NCBI GenBank assembly: GCA_015486905.1
Contig: WFQV01000182.1
Coordinates: 1 to 6,200, forward strand
Direction: 5' to 3'
Origin: Melioribacteraceae bacterium
Lineage (GTDB): Bacteria; Bacteroidota; Ignavibacteria; Ignavibacteriales; Melioribacteraceae
Length of the DNA: 6,200 nt
Shown here piece by piece: positions 1 through 4,629 of the stretch. The notes under the pieces were generated by a model that saw only the letters and a list, made by a program, of their open reading frames with translations, did no database searches and was not told the DNA's origin. A program made the position numbers and the translations under genes. How positions within the stretch are numbered: position 1 is the first letter of the stretch; each line of letters starts with the position of its first letter.

Positions 1-527
1 ATCGAGCGTTCTCCGTTTGTTTTGTGAACACCTTTGTCGGTAATATTAAAAACGGTTTTACGGCTTTCACCCGGAGCAATTTCAACATAGCCGTTACGGT
101 AATCCTCAAAAGAACGCATCGTGTACCAGTGTCCTTCCGAGCCGTCTTCGTTAGGTGCATTGGAATCTTCAAAACTTATTCGAGCCGTTATTGTGTAAGT
201 TTCCGTCGAAGAAGTGTTAAACCAAGTGACAACAACCCTTTCGCCGAGTTTAAACTCTCTTGCACTCCCACTCACACCTTGATAATCGCCATACTCTTCA
301 ACCCCTGCTTTTGGTAAAAGCCCTGCGGGACCTAAGGAGGAATAATTAACATTCGGACTTTTAATCAATGTATTCCAACCGCTAAGCCCGAAAACGTTAC
401 CCGAAACATCCGAGCCGAAATCCACTAATGTAGTTTGGGCTTGTAAATTCAGCACAATTCCAAAAAAGAAAATCGAAAGCAATAATTTCATCTTTCTTTT
501 TAACACATCTCTTTTTTGAGAAATCAT
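1..527 (-). CDS. Secreted protein of unknown function, 3' end beyond the window
   Basis: The first 175 codons are visible and the frame stays open to the window edge, so the C-terminal part is missing. I place the start at the ATG at 525-527, not the later in-frame ATG at 489-491, because AGGAG (534-538) lies six bases upstream of it. The N-terminus is then MISQKRDVLKRK followed by a hydrophobic core (residues 15-28) and a likely signal peptidase I site after LQA (residue 30), so the product should be exported. The mature part begins QTTLVDFGSDVSGNVFGLSG and continues with alternating beta-like stretches, for example RVVVTWFNTSSTETYTITAR and then a VEIAPGESRKTVFNITDKG stretch. This looks like a beta-sandwich domain, perhaps carbohydrate-related, but I do not recognise a named family. 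The full protein is probably larger, and a C-terminal sorting or anchoring domain would lie outside the window. The start sits nine bases after the stop codon of the small upstream gene, which suggests translational coupling. Confidence 0.85.
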   Translation of the reverse strand, partial: MISQKRDVLKRKMKLLLSIFFFGIVLNLQAQTTLVDFGSDVSGNVFGLSGWNTLIKSPNVNYSSLGPAGLLPKAGVEEYGDYQGVSGSAREFKLGERVVVTWFNTSSTETYTITARISFEDSNAPNEDGSEGHWYTMRSFEDYRNGYVEIAPGESRKTVFNITDKGVHKTNGERS

Positions 528-533
528 TTAGAT

Positions 534-538
534 CTCCT
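534..538 (-). promoter_or_regulatory. Ribosome binding site of the secreted protein, overlapping the upstream stop codon
   Basis: On the minus strand the sequence reads TAGGAG, six bases (ATCTAA), then ATG. AGGAG is a strong Shine-Dalgarno match at good spacing, and it decides the start at 527. The TAG that opens this hexamer is the stop codon of the 537-767 gene, so ribosomes ending there are positioned on the next initiation site. The alternative ATG at 491 has only the A-rich stretch AAAAAGAAAG in front of it. Confidence 0.75.
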
Positions 539-767
539 ACGCTAAAAAAGAAACCAAAATAAATATTACAACGATGGTGATATTCAGAGCTATAAAGATT
601 TTTTCTCCAAAGAAAGAAATTTCCCCCATTGAAGAGCGGACAATCATTAAGGCTATTAAAACCAAAATGCTCAACAGCCAATAAATATTTTGCTCGAAAA
701 ACAAAGGGTAAATAAGAACAAAAATGACACAGATTGAAGAAACGATATGTGTTTTTAGCTCATCCAC
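537..767 (-). CDS. Small hydrophobic membrane protein, unknown function
   Basis: This 76-residue frame begins with GTG, the first possible start after an in-frame TAA at 777-779. There is no clear Shine-Dalgarno sequence. The product is strongly hydrophobic, with segments at about residues 8-23, 28-44 and 57-75. These are separated by short polar stretches (FEQN, then RSSMGEISFFGEK), giving two or three membrane helices and a short acidic N-terminus (MDELK, where M stands for the GTG). I recognise no family. Support for a real gene comes from three things: the membrane-protein-like layout, the shared direction with both neighbours, and a stop codon built into the ribosome binding site of the next gene. 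The regulator gene ends 81 bases upstream. On the minus strand TAATTTTG (772-779) resembles the Bacteroidota -7 element TAnnTTTG. If it is used, the transcript would be nearly leaderless, but I see no matching upstream element. A chance open frame remains possible. Confidence 0.55.
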   Translation of the reverse strand: MDELKTHIVSSICVIFVLIYPLFFEQNIYWLLSILVLIALMIVRSSMGEISFFGEKIFIALNITIVVIFILVSFLA

Positions 768-848
768 AAAACAAAATTAAGGAATGATTTGCTTCGGGAA
801 ATGGAAATAAACGACAATAACTTGGAAATTAATGTCTGTCCGCCAAAA

Positions 849-2204
849 TTACGCTGTTCTTGAATTTTTTCTGATAAATTCGGAAGGAGAAACTTTAAAA
901 TGCTTTTTAAATATTTTCGAAAAATAAGACGGATCCGAGAAGCCGAATTCGTAAGATGCTTCGGCAATATTCCCTGCTTTGTTTTTCAGAAAATCCGCCG
1001 CAAGTTTTAGTTTTATTACGCAAATGTAATTTGTCGGGGTAGTGCTCAACTCCGCATTTGTAATTCGTTGAAATGTTCTTAAAGAAATTCCGAGATTTTT
1101 GGCAACATCTTCGGAGCGTAAATATTTGTTTTTATTTGCCACAATAAATTTCGCTGCCTTTTGAAGAATTTTTTCATTGTAACTCAAGTTGTTCTCTGCC
1201 GAGTCGAAATTTATTTTCCTTGCGTCAATCTCACTGTTTGACGGTAAACGTTTTAATTTGTAAGTCCGATAAAACAAAAAGGAAATTAAAATGAGAGAAA
1301 TGAAAACGGTTGTAATGTAAATGCCGAACCATTTGGTTTTGTACTCCTCGGAAATTACTTCGAACCAGCCCGGCTCGCCGGTAAATATTACTTCTTTCCA
1401 ATATTTAGGGTAGCCAAAATCGCTGTAACCGCTCCAATTAAACGGCCACATTGCTGTTGATGCCTCCTCAACCTCAACCGATTGAGCTGCGGGATAATCA
1501 ACATCGTTCACACAAACGTCAAGATGCATTTTCATATTTGTTTTCGGCTCGACGCCGATAGCGGCAAATGGAATAGCAATTTCAATTACGTAAGAACTAT
1601 CTTCGATATCGTCATTTAATGTGCCGTTGATTTTAACACCCGAATGGAAAAGAATATTTTGTGCAAAATCTTTGGGTACCGCAACCGTATCGGCTAAAAT
1701 TTCTTTCAAATCTCCTTTGAAAACTTCCGAATTGTTGCGGATGTCAATTAGGAATTGGTAATCGTTAATGTCCATCTTAGGCGAGCCTTCACCTTTGGTG
1801 TCGATGTACAGCTCAATACCGTCGTTCAAATGTACTAACGGTTTGTCGATGCGTCCGTGATGTTCGGCAAAAAGGTGTTTATCTTTTACAATAAAAGCAC
1901 AGTAAAAATTCTCTCTGTTCCAGAAGGCTCTGAATTTTACTCTGTTTTTGGATTTTGGCTGAAGCAAGTTTTTGAAATTAAAATTTTTCGGAAATATTTC
2001 ATTTAACTTGTAATTTGTATTTGTTCGGAAGGAGTGTAGCGTGTCCTCAAATGAATATTCAAAATATTTTCCCCAATCATTTAGATTTCCGTCAATTGTT
2101 AAACGCTTATTCGAGTAAGGTATCTCAATTACTCCCTTCTCGGTTTGTGCAAGGCAATCGAAAAAAATTAAAAGAATAAGACCGTAAAGAATAAATTTAA
2201 GCAA
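849..2204 (-). CDS. Membrane-spanning AraC-family regulator with periplasmic CBM9-like sensor domain
   Basis: This 451-residue protein appears to combine sensing and DNA binding. Residues 1-20 form a signal peptide or N-terminal anchor ending in LAQ. Residues about 25-280 resemble the carbohydrate-binding family 9-like fold seen in xylanases and sugar-responsive proteins. Visible hallmarks are LTIDGNLNDW (35-44), the strand around FRAFWNRENFYCAFIVKD (91-108), LNDGIELYID (126-135), YVIEIAIPFAAIG (205-217) and a late Trp-rich stretch, WPFNWSGY (253-260). A single transmembrane helix spans about 292-312 and is followed by RTYKLKR, so the C-terminus should be cytoplasmic. Residues 346-447 form an AraC-type double helix-turn-helix. 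The first unit is SEDVAKNLGISLRTFQR, and the second contains the family signature around FGFSDPSYFSKIFKKHF and VSPSEF. No histidine kinase or receiver domain is present. By inference, ligand binding outside is signalled directly to a membrane-tethered DNA-binding domain. The start is TTG, supported by its ribosome binding site. Two co-directional genes follow and are possible targets. Confidence 0.9.
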   Translation of the reverse strand: MLKFILYGLILLIFFDCLAQTEKGVIEIPYSNKRLTIDGNLNDWGKYFEYSFEDTLHSFRTNTNYKLNEIFPKNFNFKNLLQPKSKNRVKFRAFWNRENFYCAFIVKDKHLFAEHHGRIDKPLVHLNDGIELYIDTKGEGSPKMDINDYQFLIDIRNNSEVFKGDLKEILADTVAVPKDFAQNILFHSGVKINGTLNDDIEDSSYVIEIAIPFAAIGVEPKTNMKMHLDVCVNDVDYPAAQSVEVEEASTAMWPFNWSGYSDFGYPKYWKEVIFTGEPGWFEVISEEYKTKWFGIYITTVFISLILISFLFYRTYKLKRLPSNSEIDARKINFDSAENNLSYNEKILQKAAKFIVANKNKYLRSEDVAKNLGISLRTFQRITNAELSTTPTNYICVIKLKLAADFLKNKAGNIAEASYEFGFSDPSYFSKIFKKHFKVSPSEFIRKNSRTA

Positions 2205-2209
2205 ACCAT

Positions 2210-2217
2210 CTCCCTTT
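2210..2217 (-). promoter_or_regulatory. Ribosome binding site selecting a TTG start for the AraC-type regulator
   Basis: The minus strand reads AAAAGGGAG, then ATGGT, then TTG. The GGGAG core (2210-2214) is five bases from the TTG at 2202-2204, a short but workable spacing. The ATG at 2207-2209 directly abuts the core and opens only a 13-codon dead-end frame. In the regulator's frame a TGA lies just upstream (2220-2222), and no early in-frame ATG exists, so TTG is the best start. Confidence 0.65.
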
Positions 2218-2410
2218 TTTCAAACAAAAGAAAAATAACGGCAGAGGAAATTTTATTTAAATTAAGATAAAAAAATTTTTGTGTAATAACAAATAAAATA
2301 GTTTCACAAAATTTAAATCCTTGTTTTGTCAAGCGATGGCAGGGTACAGGTTTAAAATCAGTGGCAAAAAAAATAAGAAAGAAGAAACAAGAGATGAGAA
2401 ATGGTTTTTC

Positions 2411-2430
2411 GTTAGACGTAAGACGTTAGA
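2411..2430. repeat. Short tandem doublet AGACGT
   Basis: AGACGT occurs at 2414-2419 and 2421-2426, one base apart, and the pair is bracketed by GTTAGA-like ends (GTTAGACGTAAGACGTTAGA). It is the first of a series of doublets in this interval. Confidence 0.5.
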
Positions 2431-2602
2431 GTTGATAACTGGTGAGTTGAAAACGGAAAGCGAACAATTCAGTGCAATGCTTAAAAACAACATCACGCTC
2501 ATTAACCACTCACTCACATTTTGATTATTCCCTTTCATTGACTGAATAGTGCTTTTTGGACAAGCCCGTTGTAAGTTCAAAAAATCAAATATTTTGTAGG
2601 AA

Positions 2603-2618
2603 CCCCGCCTTGGCGGGG
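2603..2618. repeat. GC-rich palindrome CCCCGCC-TT-GGCGGGG
   Basis: Two perfect seven-base arms (2603-2609 and 2612-2618) are separated by TT. Folded, this gives six G-C pairs with a four-base loop on either strand. It stands out from the AT-rich surroundings. Neither side carries a T-run, so it does not look like an intrinsic terminator. Its core CGCCTTGGCG resembles the core CGCCTTCGGCG of the palindrome at 2873-2883, which suggests a related family of dispersed palindromic repeats. Confidence 0.75.
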
Positions 2619-2655
2619 CGTCATTCATTGAGGTAGAAAACATTATGTGGGAATT

Positions 2656-2669
2656 AAATCGTAAATCGT
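2656..2669. repeat. Perfect tandem doublet AAATCGT x2
   Basis: AAATCGT occurs at 2656-2662 and again directly at 2663-2669, followed by AA. It is a seven-base period and part of the doublet series. Confidence 0.6.
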
Positions 2670-2693
2670 AATTCATTTGTTATTAGTTCTTGG

Positions 2694-2722
2694 TTGAATA
2701 AAATTCGTGCATTCGTGGCTAT
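2694..2722. repeat. First copy of a roughly 29-base dispersed element (TTGAATAAA + TTCGTG doublet)
   Basis: TTGAATAAA (2694-2702) is followed by the doublet ATTCGTG at 2703-2709 and 2711-2717 and then by GCTAT. The same layout recurs at 2969-2998 with TTCGTG changed to TCCGTGT. A partial third copy of CATTCGTG is at 2771-2778. I recall similar doublets between genes in Bacteroidota-type genomes, but I cannot verify copy number here. Confidence 0.55.
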
Positions 2723-2743
2723 TCTGGAGACCGTTAACTCACA

Positions 2744-2767
2744 ACTTAAGACTCGTTACTTAAGACT
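2744..2767. repeat. Direct repeat ACTTAAGACT x2
   Basis: ACTTAAGACT is found exactly at 2744-2753 and 2758-2767, separated by CGTT. Each copy contains the six-base palindrome CTTAAG. Confidence 0.6.
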
Positions 2768-2787
2768 TTGCATTCGTGTTATATTGT

Positions 2788-2827
2788 CAAATCAGCGAAA
2801 ATCATAATCAATCATGACAAATCAGCG
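2788..2827. repeat. Direct repeat CAAATCAGCG x2, 30 bases apart
   Basis: CAAATCAGCG occurs at 2788-2797 and 2818-2827. The stretch between them is built of ATCATAATCAATCATGA, itself repetitive, so the block reads as a degenerate tandem array around AATCA units. Confidence 0.55.
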
Positions 2828-2856
2828 TCCCATTACTTGTCATTCATTCGTTCTTC

Positions 2857-2898
2857 GTTTAGAGGTTTAGTTCGCCTTCGGCGGTTTAGAAGTTTAGA
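2857..2898. repeat. Small hairpin bracketed by GTTTAGA doublets
   Basis: GTTTAG occurs at 2857-2862 and 2865-2870, and GTTTAGA at 2884-2890 and 2892-2898. Both pairs have an eight-base period. Between the pairs lies CGCC-TTC-GGCG (2873-2883), a four-base-pair GC hairpin. The arrangement looks like a palindrome inserted into, or flanked by duplications of, a simple AT-rich tandem repeat. Confidence 0.6.
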
Positions 2899-2923
2899 AG
2901 CACTTAGAGTGAACAGAAAATTT

Positions 2924-2968
2924 TTAATTTTTAACCTGCCTACCGGCAGGCAGGTTCTTAATTTTTAA
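2924..2968. repeat. 24-base near-perfect palindrome between 11-base direct repeats
   Basis: The palindrome at 2933-2956 has arms AACCTGCCT and AGGCAGGTT around ACCGGC. Only one symmetric pair is mismatched (A2942 against C2947). The 11-mer TTAATTTTTAA lies on both sides, at 2924-2934 and 2958-2968, overlapping the left arm by two bases. On the plus strand the hairpin is followed by TTCTTAATTTTT, a weak terminator shape facing no gene. On the minus strand, downstream of the dipeptidase, A-rich sequence follows, so it is not an intrinsic terminator there. Confidence 0.75.
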
Positions 2969-2998
2969 TTGAATAAATCCGTGTCATCCGTGTTCTAT
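2969..2998. repeat. Second copy of the roughly 29-base dispersed element, touching the dipeptidase stop
   Basis: TTGAATAAA (2969-2977) is followed by the doublet ATCCGTGT, with copies at 2977-2984 and 2986-2993, and then TCTAT. The TAG stop of the dipeptidase (CTA at 2995-2997 on the plus strand) lies inside the element's end. The arrangement matches the copy at 2694-2722. Confidence 0.55.
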
Positions 2999-4608
2999 CC
3001 CTTCGCTTTCCAAACAGGCAGTTTAAAATGCTCACCTCGCAATTTGATTACTTTCCGTAACCATTCCTGCGGGTAGCCGACAGATTTCACTCTTCCTTTC
3101 TCGTCTCGCACATAACCGTCGTTGTACTTCATTATTAGAAATTCTCCCAACTCTTTCCATTTCCGCACAACTTTTTCTCCGCGAGTGAGTGAGTAATCCG
3201 TCAAATATTTTTTTGCCGCCTCTCGATTGGTTTTGTAAAGCTCCAGTGCCGTTTTCTCAATCGCAGGTTGCAATTGAAATTCTTCGCCTTCCAATTCTCT
3301 TTGCACTTTTTGAATATCTTTAATCATGTAAGAATATTTCAAATTGGCAAAATTGGAAACAAAATTAAAAACCCACCAAGCGGAGTCCCATGAAAATTTA
3401 CTCATCGAGCCGGTGCGGTAAGCCTTTGGCACAGCTTCAATTCCGCAGTAAAGCGGTACGTAGCAATTCGTGTACGTGTCGTCCACAGCGTAATAATAAA
3501 CGCCGCCGATTGGATTTGGAAGCCAGCTGCGTGCTTGCGAGACAAACGAATACGCCGTTTGCTGAGTGGAAATAGGACGTTCCCAAGCATATTCCACACT
3601 GTCAACCTTCCAAGTAATCGGGCGCCAACGGTCCGGCGCGCCGAAAGGTCCCGCGTCCACACCTTTGGTCATGTCGTAATCCGTTCCTTCGTAATGGTCG
3701 CGCATTAAAGCAATTACATCTTGTACACTCAACTTTTTATCCGGTTTAATCCAAAGAGGGTAACGTTTTGCACCTTTTACGGCGCGGGCAAAATCCGGTG
3801 AAAGATTAAGCGAAGGAGCGCTTCGGCGGAAAATGCTCCACACACGCATTGCACAGTAACGCAATCTTTGAGGATTAATCGGGTCGTATGCTTCATTAAA
3901 CTTGAAGGGTTTGCCGGAAGCAGGGTTGTAGTAGCCGTGTTTCACGGCAAAGGAGATTACGTTTTTGGAATAAAGGCAAACCTTCGGTGAATCGAGCGGG
4001 AACTCTCCTATGCGGGACATATTTGCGTGGGCGGAAATGTAGCCGTCGGGAATTTTACGCGCGACCCAAATTGCACCCTTACCGCCTTTCCCCGTACCTA
4101 TTATCTCCATTATCCAAACTTCGTTAGGGTCGGCAATGGAAAAAGTTTCGCCTGTGCTGGCATAACCATATTCGTCCGTTAATTCCGCAATTACTTTAAT
4201 GGCTTCTCGTGCAGTTTTTGCCCTTTCAAGAGTTAAGTTCATTAAAACCCAATAGTGTAAAAGACCGTCCCTATTTTGCAATTCGCTTCTCCCGCCGAAA
4301 GTGGTTTCGCCAATCGACAATTGAAATTCGTTCATCAAGCCCACAACTGCGTAAGTGTGAGAAACCTGCTTAACTTTACCTTCCTTGCCGTAATAATTTT
4401 TGACGGAAATGTACTCGTCGGGAGCGTGGTCTTTCGCAGGACGGTAACGCAAGTGCGGAAGAGATTCGCCGTCGCAAGAATACGTAATTATTACCGAACC
4501 GTCTTTTGTTGCGCCTTTGCTAACCAAAATATTGGTGCAAGCTGATATTTTTAAAATAGGTGTACTTACAAGGAAAATAGAAGCAATTACCAAAAACAAT
4601 TTTTTCAT
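2995..4608 (-). CDS. Secreted C69-family dipeptidase (Ntn hydrolase)
   Basis: This 537-residue protein fits peptidase family C69 (dipeptidase A-like), which cleaves dipeptides using an N-terminal cysteine nucleophile. Residues 1-23 form a signal peptide (MKKLFLVIASIFLVSTPIL then KISA). Cleavage after Ala23 would expose Cys24, the expected catalytic residue, in CTNILVSKGATKDGSVI. Other family-like stretches are MNEFQLSIGETTFGG (92-106), YGYASTGETFSIADPNEVWI (147-166), ISAHANMSRIGEF (191-203) and TQQTAYSFVSQARSWLPN (348-365). The length is normal for the family. The ATG at 4606-4608 is preceded by GAGGT at 4616-4620, seven bases away, and it starts exactly at the signal peptide. topA ends 21 bases upstream on the same strand with no terminator between, so co-transcription is likely. 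The probable role is peptide scavenging or processing in the periplasm or outside the cell. The substrate is not predictable. Confidence 0.92.
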   Translation of the reverse strand: MKKLFLVIASIFLVSTPILKISACTNILVSKGATKDGSVIITYSCDGESLPHLRYRPAKDHAPDEYISVKNYYGKEGKVKQVSHTYAVVGLMNEFQLSIGETTFGGRSELQNRDGLLHYWVLMNLTLERAKTAREAIKVIAELTDEYGYASTGETFSIADPNEVWIMEIIGTGKGGKGAIWVARKIPDGYISAHANMSRIGEFPLDSPKVCLYSKNVISFAVKHGYYNPASGKPFKFNEAYDPINPQRLRYCAMRVWSIFRRSAPSLNLSPDFARAVKGAKRYPLWIKPDKKLSVQDVIALMRDHYEGTDYDMTKGVDAGPFGAPDRWRPITWKVDSVEYAWERPISTQQTAYSFVSQARSWLPNPIGGVYYYAVDDTYTNCYVPLYCGIEAVPKAYRTGSMSKFSWDSAWWVFNFVSNFANLKYSYMIKDIQKVQRELEGEEFQLQPAIEKTALELYKTNREAAKKYLTDYSLTRGEKVVRKWKELGEFLIMKYNDGYVRDEKGRVKSVGYPQEWLRKVIKLRGEHFKLPVWKAKG

Positions 4609-4615
4609 TCTTTTT

Positions 4616-4620
4616 ACCTC
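4616..4620 (-). promoter_or_regulatory. Ribosome binding site of the dipeptidase
   Basis: The minus strand reads GAGGT, seven bases (AAAAAGA), then ATG. It lies in the 21-base gap after the topA stop codon. Confidence 0.65.
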
Positions 4621-4629
4621 ATAGATAAA

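Larger units (their letters stand above)
2205..2994. other. Non-coding interval: AT-rich leader plus mosaic of short repeats
   Basis: I find no credible gene in these 790 bases. The part next to the regulator (2205-2330) is very AT-rich and would be its leader and promoter region, although I cannot pick a convincing -10/-35 pair. From about 2400 onward the sequence is a patchwork of short tandem doublets and three GC-rich palindromes, listed separately. Open frames on both strands show no conserved domain. One contains the residues NLPTGRQVL, translated from the 2933-2956 palindrome, and another contains NDAPPRRGSY, translated from the 2603-2618 palindrome, so both derive from the repeats. 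No tRNA, rRNA, CRISPR array or intact insertion sequence is visible, and no hairpin is followed by a proper T-run. Confidence 0.7.

Noticed and set aside
24..317. Plus-strand open frame of 97 codons
   Set aside because: It lies antisense to the secreted protein, whose signal peptide, ribosome binding site and uninterrupted frame are much stronger.
397..967. Extra minus-strand open frames at 397-681 and 755-967
   Set aside because: They overlap better-supported genes in other frames, lack ribosome binding sites and have compositions typical of out-of-frame reading.
2327..2332. Perfect TTGACA on the minus strand as a -35 box for the regulator
   Set aside because: At 16-18 bases downstream there is only TTGTGA-like sequence, not a -10 element, and no good Bacteroidota-type TAnnTTTG lies at the right distance.
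2321..2524. Plus-strand open frame of 67 codons
   Set aside because: It overlaps the frame above on the other strand and the AGACGT doublet. It is lysine-rich low-complexity sequence with no recognisable motif and points against all the genes.
2603..2618. Intrinsic terminator at the GC palindrome
   Set aside because: There is no T-run on either strand after the stem, and the nearest gene end is almost 400 bases away.
2329..2676. Minus-strand open frame of 115 codons in the non-coding interval
   Set aside because: It runs through the GC palindrome at 2603-2618, which yields the repeat-derived peptide NDAPPRRGSY. It has no ribosome binding site or domain and is interrupted by repeat doublets.
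2788..2827. CRISPR-like repeat spacing (10-base repeat, 30-base period)
   Set aside because: There are only two copies, the repeat is too short, the intervening sequence is itself repetitive, and no cas gene is nearby.
2768..2968. Plus-strand open frame of 66 codons ending in NLPTGRQVLNF
   Set aside because: The LPTGRQ end is a translation of the CCTGCC palindrome, and the rest is tandem doublets. It is a repeat artefact.
3390..4545. Open frames inside the dipeptidase at 3390-3575, 3402-3662 and 4276-4545
   Set aside because: All lie within a clear family C69 coding sequence in other frames or on the other strand.
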